Shown piece by piece: positions 51,766-64,000 of a DNA stretch of 64,000 nucleotides; within the stretch, counting starts at the first letter, position 1, and the number at the start of each line of letters is the position of its first letter. Under the pieces are notes generated by a model that was given only the letters and a program-made list of their open reading frames with translations, did no database searches and was not told the DNA's origin. Where the stretch lies: NCBI GenBank assembly GCA_013400975.1, contig WBMZ01000175.1, positions 1 to 64,000 of the forward strand, given 5' to 3'. Origin of the DNA: Atrichornis clamosus (Eukaryota; Chordata; Aves; Passeriformes; Menuridae). The translations under genes were made by a program, and so were the position numbers.

Positions 51766-54700
51766 CCATGGCTTTGAAATGCTCTCAGGCACTGATCACT
51801 CCATTCCAGGCTAATTTTATGTAGAGGGAGTCACTGGAATTTTAACACATATGGTCAAACAAAGAGCCAAAATGCTATTCCAGACTCCTCTAGCCTCAAA
51901 ATAGATCCATGTTTTACTAGGATATACTGATATAAAACTGGAAAAGGAAATAAATAAGCAAGGAAATTTCTTCAGAATACTCTATCGATTGTTGTGCTGC
52001 TCATCACCCCTTACTTTGAGAGGCTGGAGGTGGCACCATGCTTAAATAATATTTGGGGTTTATCCAAAACACACTGGAACTGCCAGAAAGGCCTCATCAG
52101 TGAGCATTAGTTGAGGCCATCTATCTCTTGTTATTTGTAACTCTTCCTGTGCCAACGCTCCCCACTCCCACATACGCGTGTGATTTCCCCCATGAACTCT
52201 TTGGCTCATTATGCAGCTGCCTGTGGTATGCATGCCCTCCGTAGCAAGACTGTGTCAGAATTATCTGAGTGTAGTAAATCATCTTGAGATATACTGTAAT
52301 TAAGTAGGAATATGCAAAGCATCAGACAGATTATCTTTGAAATGCATCAAAGTACATTATATCATTAAAAAAAATATAGGGAAAACTGCAGGTCATATAT
52401 TCACTACACTCCTCTACCTTATATGAAAATGAGTCATTTTCCACCATACCCTGGGGGTGAGGATGCTGTCAGATGAAGAAATAAAAGACACTGCTAGTTA
52501 AGAAGAGCAGACCATGCCAAATCACTAATTAAAATTTAGAAATTTTTTTGTGTAGAGAACAGGTGCATATGCTAAAAGCTATTCCAGGACTGGACTAACT
52601 TTTATCTCACTTTTTAAAATAAATGTTATTTTACAAACCTGAGTAAGTGCCTCAAAGACTGAGTGTCTTATTGAACCAAAGCCTTAGATGTACATACATA
52701 AAAACGGAGTACTCAGCATTGCATGCTAAATTTCAAAGAACATAATTTCATCAATCTGACATCTTCTGAAAGAACAGGTTAAAAAATCAATTTAAAAATA
52801 TTTTTTAAATAGTATCATTGATCAAATTATGTTTGAAATATTCAGGACTTAAATACAGATATATGAATATATTTAGTCACATTTTAACACAGCGTTATTC
52901 TTGCATTTCCAAGACCCCATGTCTTTTCAGCTGTCCACTAAATTAACTGTGCACCTAAGAAGAGGTCAGAGGAATTTATTATCATTGCTGTGTTCACTAA
53001 GATTGTTTTAGGAAGCTTTACCTGCCCAATTCTGGGCTATGTTTTTCATTTTTATATTAATTGAATAGACCAATAGCCAGAATGGTTCTTTAGGATCACA
53101 GGAATCACAGCCAAGCAGCCACTGCAGTCCTAGTAATTAATTACCACCTCACTGGCACTTAGAGAATGTCAACAATTTTGACACAACCTTTCCTATTCAC
53201 ATACCCCAAAATCCTAAAATTATTTGGGAGAGCTTTACTCCCTCTGCCTTCAGTGGGAATCACAAGAGGAACTATACCAGGTTCTGATGGGAGATGCTGA
53301 AAACCCCAAACTCCACAAGAATTAAAGAGAATCTGAGGGACTTCCACATCCCTTGGATGCCCACAACTGCACTGCCAAACCTGAGGAACTGAGGTTTGAG
53401 TAACAGCTCAGTCCTGGGGATGTCCTGGAAAAGGGAAATTCCAACAGTGAAAAAATTGCATACATACATATAATATAAGCAGAGGACAACATTTTAGTGT
53501 CAACGTTTCAGCTTAGAAAGGTAAGAATCTAAACTTGCATCTCAGTGCTTTCTGGAATTACATGTGAAAATGCATATTCATCAGGATTACAGCAAATTTG
53601 GGCCTCAAGAAAGAGTGGGATTTTCCTTGTGTTTTGTACTGCAAGAGAGGTGGGCCAGGAACACATGCATGCCTGCTAGCAAGGGAAAGCCTGCTGATAC
53701 CTAAACCATTGGGGGCTTTTTCCAAAAATGATTTATCCTTATTTTACTTGAAGATTACTCATGTAATCCTGTTTGTAAAGCTGAAGGAAACTATAATGGG
53801 CTTCCTACAAACATTCATCTGAATCCTTAAATGAATTTTTTTTTACCATGTTCACAATGTCTTTGGTGTTTACTTTTTCAAGGAATTCCTACAAATTCAT
53901 TGACAAGCTCTGAAGGAAAACTTTTTCAGCAAACATACTGGGATACTATTATTTTGTCTGTGTTTTCATGATTATTACTCATATTATAGAAGTCTTCAGA
54001 GATGCCAATCAGGCTATGAGCCCTATCATGGGAGATCAAATTCTAATGACAATACCTGTACCAGAAACCTGATCCTGTGTGTAATACTCTTGATTACCTG
54101 CACGGCTCTTCCCCATGGAGGCAGGTATCAGCTGCTGCTGTAACACCCCCATTTCTGGGCTGAAAGGGACATAAGACAACAAAGATTCCAAGTGGGAGAA
54201 CAATGCATGGCATAAATCTTGCTTTAGCTTTTAAAGTTTAAATCAAACAATGTCAGCTAAAATGGTCTCAACAGATATTCTCTGAATATCCCTGTGACTT
54301 AAAATACTGAGGTTTTTATGTAGATAGTCGATAGGAGAAACTCTGTAGCTACGAGATTATGCCATGCACAAAGAAAGCATAGGGAGTGGAGAGCTGAGGA
54401 ATTTAATAAAACTTGCACAAATCAAGACATGCATTAGATGACTGGCATTATTTTGTTAAAGTCAGGTTCTACTCAATAATATACTGGAGGAAAAAAAAAG
54501 GGGGAACCTCTAACACAAAACCACAGAGGGGCACTCCTCTCTGGACCTCATGTCCTGGAAAGGGGGCTGCCTGGCAAAACAAAAATATTGTGTCACATGA
54601 CATTTTTCTTCTTCATTAAAAAATTCAAATAAAGATAAAATTTCAAACAGCACAGCTGAAGTCCTAAGGAAAATAAATTTGGAAGCCACATCCATTTCAA

Positions 54701-57700
54701 AAATCCACCTCAAAAGTTAATATAGTAGGCAGCTAGGAACATTAAAATAAGACCAAATGGACTCGGATCAATGTATTAAAGGTGTGCTGTGCTGAAGGGC
54801 TGAAGACAGTTACTCATCTATTGTCTGCCTTTAGTGACCTTGAGACGTGATCATTTGATTGCACCAAAGCCAAATCTTCCAGCATGTAGCCTCACAAACA
54901 GTGAGTTTAAATCCTGTCCTGCAATGGCAGAGACTGTGGCAAATAAAGTCTTGCATTGGATCTCCAGCACAAGCAAGGCAGGGAGTGTGATGAGGAAAGG
55001 TGAAGCTTTCTGCTTCATATTGCACGTCTGGTTTAAGCTGCTCATTTTTATCAGGGTAACTGAACTTTTTATTGACTTCTGACAGCATTTTAGAAGTGAT
55101 TTCACTTCTCGGGGGATTATTGGAAATGCGTTCTTTGTTTGAAGCCCTCTTGGAAAGCCACTCTCCTCTCCAAGTTCCTGCACTTAGAATCACATCTTGT
55201 TTAGGTCACACCTCAAAAACAGCAACAGTCCAGCCTGTGTCCCTCTGGACTGCACAGCAGGATTTCCAACAATCTGAAAAATGCCTCTTGTTTGGAAAAA
55301 AATGAGCCTAAAGACCCCATTCATCTTGTGCAAAGCGACTGTCTCAGCACAGGAGCCCCTTGTCATGGAGGCAGCTCTGCCACAGGGTGACAGCAGGGAC
55401 AGCCCCAGCCCCACTCTCAGTGCACCTTCTGCCACCCTCACTCATCCCAGGGATGTGCCAGAGGATGGGGACAAGCGCTGCCCTCCCTGCGGGCCCCAGT
55501 CCTGGTCTGTCACGCTCTGGCCAGCCCCGGGCCCACGGGGAGCGGTGAGGGAGGCTCCCAGCAGTGGCAGCTGGGCAGAGGTTGTCCTGCCCCACAGCAC
55601 TGCAGGGAGACCCCAGAGCTCCACCTGAGGGCCGCAGCAGGACCTCATGTTCAGAATTCATCTTCTTGGTCTGAAACAGCCCTGTTTTGTCAACCCTCGG
55701 GACATCCTGCAATGCACATTTGTTTTCCCAAACTGAGAAAAACTGGGAGAACTCTGGCAGGAGATCACAAAGACTGGAAATTTCTTTTCATCTGCTAGGT
55801 TATGATTTATGTTAATGATTGGGCAGAGGAAGGAGGGGGACTCGAGAGCAGGCTGTCTGTATGGCAAGGAAATCTCTCCAGACAGTGGGAAGGAGCACTC
55901 AGCACCAGGCGCAGGCACTGCTGCCTGCCTTGAAAATAAATAAGCCTCCAGAAAAGGCAGGTGGGTGCGTGGCAGATCCATTGGACAAAATCCTCTCTCT
56001 GCAAAGAGTGCAGGAGGAGAAATCGTTGCTACTCCTTTTAAATTGTAGCCGGAACCCTGCTGGAGTCTGCAGAGATCCCCTGTGCCAAATATGTTTCTTC
56101 CAGTTTTGCTCAGGAGACCGGAATTTGGCTGCACGACACAGCAGAAGTAAAAGTTCAAATGCAGTGGCAATTCCATGTGATAGGAAAGCTCTTCTCAGAG
56201 TGAATTTCTTTCTGAAAATGTGACTTATTTCATTATACCCCAAGCTTGAACCCATGCAGGTTCAGCTGCAGCTTCTTTCCTAACTCATAGGCACCTAGAA
56301 GGTGGTGGGGGAAGAGGAGAGTGGAGGGAGACGGAGGACAAGATAGGCACAAACATTGAAACACTTAAGCTTGGTTGTTCCATGGAGCAACAGCATCATT
56401 CCCAGACTAGCAGCCAGTGATTAGTATTTCAGTTTCTACATGGCTGTGTGCCTGACAGCCCCTTGTCACCAGCTCTAGCTCTGTGTTAGAGTGAGATGTC
56501 ACTGAGGGGAGCCTGGATGACATAACACTGATGAAAGTCCTGTTGAAGTTCTGTAGAGGTTGAATGGTTGCTCAAAATCGACCTATTAATGATGTTACAC
56601 ACTCAGCCCCATCTCAGCAAAAGACATTATAGCAGATGACCTCCCACTTAGAAAATTATATATTATAGCAGATGACCTTCCCCTTAGAAAACCCTAAGAC
56701 TTTACTCTCGTATGAAAGTCCCATCCTAAAGCTACCCAGAAAAAAGCTACGAGAAACAAAAGGTACATCCAAAAATCTTAAGGACTTTCTGCACATAAAT
56801 TAACCCCACAGCACCCAGTGTGGGACAGGGAAGTGTAGTTAAACCAATTAAGTTGCAGATGAAGGGGAGGAACTGGGGGTTAAGTGCCTTGCAGATGGAG
56901 GGATGGGAACCTAGGCTTTCTGGCTTGGAGACTCAATTCGGCTTCCCGGGAGTACTGGAAGTGAAACTTTCCCTGTGGAGATCCACTCTATGAAATCAGC
57001 TTGGCAGTGTGTGACAGACATAATCCTTTTCCCATATGTTTTATTTTCTATAAATAGAAAGACAGCTCATTAGCATTCTGTAACTTCAGGAGATAAGGAG
57101 AATGCACAAACAGACAAACAAATATCTGAACTATTTCCAGAGAATTGCCTGAAATTCCAGGCAGCCCAGGAGGACAGCATGGGATCTAGACTTCCACTTT
57201 CCAATTTGACATCCCCTGCAGTGCCGGTGACTGGGAAAATATTTCTCCAAACGGCAAGGGGTGGCTGAACCCCTTGTAACACACAGCCCTGCTGAGGGTG
57301 AAATGGGCCATGTGCACAAAGCAGGATGTGGCTTGGGTGGTATCACAGAAACAGGATCCCAGTCCTAATCTCTGACAAACCATAGCCACAAGACAGGCAG
57401 GTGAAATAATTTCCATGTTTGTGATGTTCACATACATAATCAAAGGTGTAACCCTGCCTGTGTTCCTGTGAAACCATGAAGGCTTTATTGCCGTCGCTGT
57501 GACAGGAGATTTGTGTGGCTGATGTGTCTGAAAATACAATGCTGTTGGTGCTGCTCTGAACAGTTCACCACGGCAGAGTCTCGCAAAATAGTAAATGATC
57601 TGATCTGTTCTTGACATTAACATGTAATATACAAACTCTCAATTATTTTGGTCCCAATTAAAATAATCTTTCATGCTATTAGACTAGGGAAAAAAAAAGT

Positions 57701-58564
57701 CTACTTTGTATTTGATAATTGGCTGAAGGTTTCTTAAACAGAATATGAGAGGCAAGAACTGTCATGCTAAATTAGATGTGGAATCATATTCTCTAGCACT
57801 TTGCTAAAGAGGCCAGTAACAAACACCACGAAGGAATATGAGCAGAAACCTAATAGGAAAGACTAGAAAGCAGCAGTTTAATTTCAGCAGAAATTTGAAT
57901 TTTCAGAAACAGATTTTTTTTTCAGTTCAGAATTAAAATAAAACTTATGAAAGAACTCAAGAATAAACAAAAGCAGAAAAAAAATATCCTTATGAAACAG
58001 GCACCTTAGGTGGGAGACACTACCTGGGGTGAATGAATTAGGGACTTCACCACTGTGGATGGAGATCCGTCAGCATTTTCCTTTCTTCAGCTCAAAAATC
58101 TTCCCTAAAATGTTTGCAATTGTATTTCAGGTAGACAAATTAAATATCCCTCTCCTCTTGTATTAAAAAGTTTTGAACAGTTGTGGAACACTTTAAGTCT
58201 GATTGCTTCCTCATCTGATAAACGTCATGATTGGTTGCCTTCCAGTATCACTGAACACCACTTCTTTCATACTGTACGAGTTGGTGAGAGCACGAATGAA
58301 TCTGTCTTCCCTGTAGAAAATACTGATTTTAGGTTACCTGTTTCTTACATATTCTCTCTAAAAAGAAACACAGAAAGCTCGCCACCACTCTGTCTGCTGT
58401 GGTTTCCGGCCCCTAACCCACTGCCACCCCCGCCTCAGCTCCTGCCCTCCCTCTGCCCAAGGGTCCCTTCCACCAGCAAGGGCCATGTGTTTGAAAGACA
58501 CTTCAGGGCACACACATGCACTGACACGGTTGCTTCCCACGGGAAGTGGGAAAAAATTAGTGGA
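51766..58564. other. Non-coding stretch, locally GC-rich near 55320-55630
   Basis: No gene is recognised. At 55270-56260 frames of 115 to 172 codons overlap on both strands. This segment is GC-richer, which lowers stop-codon density, and no frame shows a domain, signal peptide or convincing splice context. A short duplication lies at 56626-56691. Confidence 0.55.
56626..56691. repeat. 36-bp period tandem duplication
   Basis: The 30 bases at 56626-56655, beginning ATTATAGCAGATGACC, recur at 56662-56691 with two substitutions. Only six bases (TTATAT) separate the copies, so the simplest history is a small tandem duplication followed by slight divergence. Confidence 0.85.
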
Positions 58565-58655
58565 AAGTGTCCCTGCCCGTGGCAGGGGAACTGGAATTAG
58601 GTGCTCTGTAAGGTCCCTTCCAGCCCAAACCTTTCTATAATTCTGTGGATTTCTA
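58565..58655 (+). mobile_element. Short avian CR1 LINE 3' end
   Basis: GTGTCCCTGCCCGTGGCAGG, then GGAATTAGGTGCTCTGTAAG and GTCCCTTCCAGCCCAAACC give the characteristic last part of avian CR1, ending in degenerate octamers TTCTATAA and TTCTGTGG. The copy is truncated to about 90 bases. It lies in the opposite orientation to the fuller copy at 45375-45685, so the two are independent insertions. Confidence 0.9.
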
Positions 58656-59964
58656 GGCATTTAAAGGATTCTCAAGAGCACAGGGTACCACGAAAGAAAC
58701 TTATTTCCATTCTAAAGCATCAATGACTCATTTCATCAGTGATTAAAAATAACAGACTGGGGACAGGGGATAAATATATGCTGGTTCTTTTTAAAATAAG
58801 AACCCTATGAAAATCACAGGGAGAGAAAAAACTTCTAGCACACTGTCATACCAAAATTATATGAATGCCTAACTCCAGGAGCATAATTACAGTATAACAC
58901 AACTTGAAATGTTTTTCATGTGTCTGTCAGGATCTTTTTCCCATAGCAATTTTTTTTTTGCCACAGGCCAACAAACGGCTTTAAAAAACAAGCACTTTTT
59001 CTTCAAAGAGGATATCCATGATTACCGCAGGATCTCAAGAACAACTGTAGGAGCTCTGGATAAGATTTAGCTTTGTCACTTGCCATCAGCACACAGTGCT
59101 GGGTTTTGAGGCCACCCCAGGCCTTGCCTGGATCCCCAGCACTCACTGCCCACGTCAAACCCAGCTCTTTAGATGGGTGCAGCTTTTGAGGTGGGAGCTG
59201 ATGCCAGGGTGGGCTTTTGGGCTGCAGCACGCCCACGGGTTCCCCCCAGGGGCTCAGCCCCTGCCGGGATATCAGGTCCCAACTGTTCATGCTTTAGGAG
59301 TCGATTGTATACCCAACAATGGGGCACCTCTAGATCTATATATTTTACTTTCTTCTATCTAAAGCTGTGGTTAATTTGAACAGTGAATCACAGCACCTGA
59401 GAAGACAGAAAAAGGTAGGAAAGCACGTAGGAGGATAAGAAGGTAGGGACTGAGGTGCACACAAACACCTTAAAATATCACAATATTCTCTCTAGGAGTC
59501 AACATACAAGCTGGGCTAAAAACATCAGCAGAGTATGTTACAGAAATAGTAAGAGAATTAAGTATAAAGAGCATCTCATAGAAACAGCTAACTCCTGAAA
59601 TGAAGTCATTGAATATCTCAATAGAGATGCACAGTAACGATTTTTATTGTTTCCACAATGGAAGATTACACAATCGAGAAAGCTCCTAAAAAATTTGACT
59701 GTTGCACAGAAAATTTTCCATACTTGAAATGATTTTTCTGAGGGACAATCTTTAGTTTGGCTAATAAATAAATGATAATCATTAATTTTAATTATTAAAA
59801 AAAAAGTAAACAAACCACGAAACTTTCACTGTTTATTCTTAACCAAGAGTACAGCTGGTGAAACACCCTCCATCAGATTTCAGGGGGTTTTGTTACATTT
59901 TTGGAGAAAATCGCTTTCCCCCCCCTTCACTTAATGTTATCCTTCCCTCTGTCTTTTGTTTTAG

Positions 59965-60240
59965 GGAGCTCAATCTATCATCAGCCTTTGAGAGGGGATC
60001 ATAACCGAGAGAGGGTTGTTTGTATGAAATTATGAACTCCAGTTCATATTATATGTTTGACTCATGTCTCAGCTTGCCCAAGATAAGCCTATTAAACAGC
60101 ATTCCAGACGGCAGCTCTGCCCAAGGGAGACTCTTGTCACTTCCTTGGAGGACTACCACTGGGAGACCATCAGGTCTGTGACCCCGGGCCACCCTGAACC
60201 GCTGGGCTGCTTCCGAAGGAAAATAGTCCCTAAGTACAAG
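59965..60240 (+). other. Possible exon of an unidentified transcript
   Basis: A long pyrimidine tract with TTTTGTTTTAG ends at 59964, one of the best acceptors in the window. The segment is followed at 60241 by GTACCC after AAG, a moderate donor. Inside, an ATG at 60064 opens a frame that runs through the putative donor (59 codons to 60240). It is preceded by an in-frame TGA at 60058, so it would have to be a start-containing or non-coding exon. The peptide is basic near its end (CFRRKIVPKYK) and I do not recognise it. The ATG context (GACTCATGT) is weak. A lncRNA exon or chance are both possible. Confidence 0.22.
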
Positions 60241-60660
60241 GTACCCAAAATGCTGAGCAGGTGAATGGGATTACAGGTTGGTATGGAAGCGTGGGACAGG
60301 GAGATGGGATGAGTTATGATCAAGGGATTTTACTCCTGTGCCCTTCCCGCAGTGCGGATGGGGTATATTCAGACTAATTTTGGACACTCGGATTAGTGTA
60401 GGGTGTGCTCTGATTAGGTGTCAGTGTCTACTTCCCATGACCTCCAATGTGATCAATACCACGCTGAACAACAACTTCAAGGAACCTCGTCGTTAGGAGT
60501 CATGTGCTAAGCTCATTGTTTGGGGGGAAAAAAAAAAATCATATGCTAAATTCATTGTTTTCCTGTAACATCATCCCGGAATAAAGCAGAAGTCCAGATG
60601 ATGCACAGCCCCTGCGGAGCCTTGGGAAAGCACGTGTAAATGACTGGTGGGAGTTGGGGT

Positions 60661-60950
60661 GATCTGAGAGGTCACAGCTCGGGAGGACCCAAGTGTGCCT
60701 CAGACCCGGACCTCGAAATGGCAACTAAATTGTAGCCAGACACGGAGCAGTCAGCGGGCCCACCTGTTGGCTCAGATTGTGTGTCCCGGCGGTGACTGAA
60801 CACTCTGAGGACAAGGGCAGCCCAGGGCTGGGTGCCCGGCGTGGCCACCCCCCGCACACGCAGCCAGGGCAGCCCCTGCCCCGGAGAACACGCGGTGGAA
60901 GAGGCATCGCCTCCGCCGCACGCAGGGCTCGGGAGAAAGGCAGCACTTCA
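60661..60950. promoter_or_regulatory. CpG-rich patch, candidate regulatory element
   Basis: The 170 bases from 60781 contain about 14 CpGs (for example CTCCGCCGCACGC), with more between 60661 and 60780, in a window that otherwise lacks them. It lies about 420 bases past the possible exon at 59965-60240. Short frames on both strands across it are Arg/Pro/Gly-rich and uninformative. It may be a small orphan CpG island, an enhancer or a GC-rich conversion tract. Confidence 0.4.
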
Positions 60951-63162
60951 AAGGCAGCTTTGACTTTGATAGAGAGCGAGCAGGGGCTGCTGAAGAGGGA
61001 CCTGTGCTACAGAACTACCAAGCATGTGCTTCACATTTCAGAAATTGTATGCAGAGGAAAACTCCACAGATGAAAAAAAGAAAGGGAGTTGAGGGGGTGG
61101 GGGGGGAAAGCAGCGTGCAAAATCCTGGGCATCAAGACTCTTCTTAAGGTGGTGTTCCTGAGCCCCAGACATGTTGTGACACTGTAGTCTGAAAACTGCG
61201 GCGTTTGCACTTAAATAAAAATTATTCTTTTTTTCCCCCTCCCATTTGGAGTTATTTAGCAACACCTCTCTTGAGATGTGAAAGAATGCAAATAAAACAT
61301 TCAATGTGATCCTTACCAAGTACAAACTATATTAATTTGTCCTTTGGAGAATAACCTTTAGCCATTACAAAATACACTCTACTGGCTTTCTTGCTTCCCC
61401 CTCTCTGCTTTTACTCTTTTCTTGGACTTTTGAAGCAGATTTTTGTTGAATAGATCATACAGGATTATACAGTTATAGCTTGCTTTCATATATTTCAAAA
61501 AGAAAATCATAAATGTGACCTCATATGTTAATAAATCAATTATGGAATGCTGTTTTACACATATGCTCAAAACATGACCTCTTCCAAGTTCCTTAGAGCA
61601 GAAAGTTGGAGTTCAGATTTAAGGCACTTTAGCTTTAAAGATATTTGGAACAACAATATCTGGTAAATATTAAGTAAAGCAGGTTTTCTGTTAAGGTTTA
61701 TCTTGCCTTCAGTGGTTTATTAAAGCTTACTCAACAACAGGGTTTTAGTTACACATGAATAAGCCTTAACGTTACTTTTCTTCAATAACAAAAAATGGTG
61801 TTCAGTAGCTATAATTTACTTAATCACTTTTGAGTTATGAAGGGGTAAAGCAGAAGCAGACTGAGTTTTATATATGCTCTTTTGCACTCTCAGAGGCAAT
61901 TCATCGCTAAAGCATTTTCATTTTATAAAACAAAACAATGCTAGTGACTCATGAGGACTTACATAATTGCTTTTTTAGGGAGTTTGACAAGAAAAAAAAT
62001 GTGCAGCAGCCAATCCACAAAACTTTTAAATCTGCGGAACAAAAGGTACACAGAACACTTCTCATTCTATTTTAGGTTTGATTCTCTACTAAATTTCACC
62101 CTGGGTTCAATGTAAAAACTCCAGTTTTATTTTTGCCTGCCTGAAGGAGATGAAATAAAGTTGAAGAATGTTAGATAGAAAATAAAACCTCCAACAAAAT
62201 ATCCCTCATTGTTTTCTGTAGTTCCTTTATGGCTTCTATTGCCATGATATGGAGTAAACCAGCGCTTTTCCATAGCGACTCCCCCTCTGAGGCTGTGCTC
62301 CTCTCCCATTTTGGAAAGTGATGCACAGAGACTGAAAGCCAGATGCAGGAAAGGGACACAGACTGCTGCAGGCTCGGACAGAGCAGAGGCTCTGAAGTCC
62401 AGTTTTTTGAAAATGAACTCAGTTGAGATCAAAGGACTTCACAAACCAAATCTCTCTTCCTAACATCTACGGATATTTTCCTGTTCAGCCTCAAAATTCC
62501 CACGTGCCTACAGCTGGGTGCACACAGGCTGGGACCTGCATCAGTTACACAACCCAAGGGATGTGAGATTGCACCTTTTCCACCCGGGGCTGGCACTCAC
62601 TGGTGTCTGCTGGGGAGCAACGTGATGGAAGCACTTCACCATAACCTCTACCACACACGATACTGTGGAAAACAGGCACCCAAAACTGCTGAGGAGCATG
62701 CAGCTGAGCAGAGCCAGGCCTGTGCTGAGCAGAGGGCAGGATGTGCCTTGTCCCCTCACCCACGTGATGAAAGGGGCAGAATTTTTACAAAACAACTGAT
62801 CAAACTCGACTCCCCAGTGTTATCTACCTTTCCAGCTTTAACATCAACACAACCGTATTACATTGTTTATATTCAGCAGACAAGAATTATTCCTTTTGAT
62901 AGGAGCTATGCTAGTTTACATCAGCCAGAAGTCCTGCTTCTGTATGTCCTCACACCTAATATCAGCACACTGCCCCAGCTGTATGTAGTGACAAAACACC
63001 TTTTTTGAGCTGAATTGCTCAGTACCTGGCAGGATATAAGTCTAGGTGCTTAAAAACCCTTGTGCCTCCAGAGCTAGATGCTGAGGAAATTAAAATGAGC
63101 GCGATGGTATTGCTATCAGGACACTTGTGAGAAGCAGAGAGCCTGTTACTGTGTGTTTCAGA

Positions 63163-63299
63163 GAAAACAGCACTATTAAAGGACGCAAATGTGATACTCC
63201 ATTTGGATGTTTTCCCATGCAGATGAAAGGAAAACAGCACTATTAAAGGACGCAAATGTGATACTCCATTTGGATGTTTTCCCATGCAGATGAAAGGAA
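63163..63299. repeat. 67-bp perfect tandem duplication
   Basis: The 67 bases at 63163-63229, beginning GAAAACAGCACTATTAAAGG, are repeated head to tail without mismatch at 63230-63296, with three more matching bases to 63299. Each unit contains CGCAAATGTGATACTCC and TTTGGATGTTTTCCC. Perfect identity means a very recent event, a polymorphic repeat, or an assembly artefact. Neither flank looks like a mobile element. Confidence 0.95.
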
Positions 63300-64000
63300 T
63301 CACTCCTCATGCAATTCTGAAAGAAACTGATTAGATTTATGTAGGCAAGTATCAGCTTGTGATTAGCATTTAGGTGAGGATGCAGTTATGCGCTACAGGA
63401 AATATTGCTGTGTGCATTTTCTGTTTACTTTCATTATCTAATGTGCTTTGTATTAGGCTAGGAAAGCAGAAGTGGTTATTTCAGAGATTTTTGAGTACTT
63501 GTAAATTTATTACTCTTTCCTGAGACAGGAATTGAACACACTACTTCTTTATAACACAGTCTTGTTGGTTGGACTGGTATAAAATGCCTTCCAAGCAGTT
63601 TCAAGCCGGTCTGTTGTTCTGCTTGGAACAGGTACAGAAAGGTTTGAAGAATCTGTTTTCCCCCAGAAAATTCCATCTCACAAAAAAATTTTTTTTTAAG
63701 AAGTCACGTTGGTTTTGCTGAAAAGTTCAGTCACAGAAATGTGTGGGGGATTGTATATATACCTATAGATGCACACATGTATGTGCACACACACGTATGT
63801 ATTGTTTTTCAGTTGAATTGGGATAAAAGAAATCAGAGATTTTACATTTCTCAATTATATAAAAAAAAAATCTGTACACCAAAATGCTTCATTTCTGGCA
63901 ACATTTGTGTTGAATCCTACAGGGACATTTACCTTCAGGTAACCTCTGTGTAATTCATGTCTTCATTACAGCTGAGGGGAGATAGACCAGTTTGTCACTG
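63300..64000. other. Non-coding tail with TA/CA-rich simple repeat
   Basis: Nothing gene-like is visible up to the window edge. A TA/CA/TG-rich low-complexity tract occupies roughly 63752-63801 (TATATATACC, then ACACATGTATGTGCACACAC). An A-run lies near 63861-63870. Confidence 0.55.

Larger units (their letters stand above)
58656..63162. other. Non-coding stretch with a possible exon and CpG-rich patch
   Basis: No gene is recognised. Frames are at most 128 codons (62622-63008) and overlap opposing frames. The candidate exon at 59965-60240 and the CpG-rich patch at 60661-60950 are listed separately. A G-run lies near 61095-61107, and an A-run at about 60529-60538. Confidence 0.55.

Noticed and set aside
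55658..56176. 172-codon minus-strand open frame
   Set aside because: It overlaps open frames of 134 and 118 codons on the plus and minus strands in GC-richer DNA, has mixed composition with no domain or splice context, and looks like a chance frame.
1..64000. CRISPR arrays, rRNA or tRNA genes, operons, phage or bacterial elements
   Set aside because: No regularly spaced repeats, structured RNA genes or tightly packed coding frames are present; the sequence is vertebrate in character.

Overview
The window looks like 64 kb of bird nuclear DNA. The best evidence is the interspersed repeats. Two pieces carry the typical avian CR1 (chicken repeat 1) LINE 3' end, at 45375-45685 and 58565-58655. 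One of them still encodes the C-terminus of the CR1 reverse transcriptase polyprotein without a stop. There are also older CR1 remains at 9205-9436 and 51700-51765 and a few decayed MIR-like SINE traces. There is no sign of L1 or Alu-type elements, of poly(A)-tailed processed pseudogenes, or of bacterial gene organisation. The unique sequence is moderately AT-rich, CpG-poor and dense in stop codons, as expected for vertebrate intron or intergenic DNA.

Layout. Positions 1-370 are a strong CpG island cut by the left edge, most simply the promoter and first exon region of a gene that I cannot name. The following 63.6 kb contain no coding exon that I recognise. That stretch is either a very long first intron (if the gene runs to the right) or an intergenic region. 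Scattered along it are four CR1 fragments, weak MIR-like traces, three short local tandem or direct duplications (1208-1340, 56626-56691, 63163-63299), AT-rich simple repeats and palindromes (18295-18600, 23753-23790, 47537-47700, 63752-63801), and two small CpG-rich patches (33721-34120, 60661-60950). Three GT-AG bounded segments could be exons of an unannotated transcript (11411-11545 with 12756-12805, and 59965-60240), but no protein family is recognisable in them. All longer open frames (up to 172 codons) look like chance frames: they overlap on both strands, lie in locally GC-richer DNA and show no domain.

I found no tRNA, rRNA, CRISPR array, intact transposon or multi-gene system. Nothing here supports an undescribed biological system. 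The best leads are the possible spliced segments, the CpG-rich patches as candidate regulatory elements, and the perfect 67-bp tandem duplication near the right edge.
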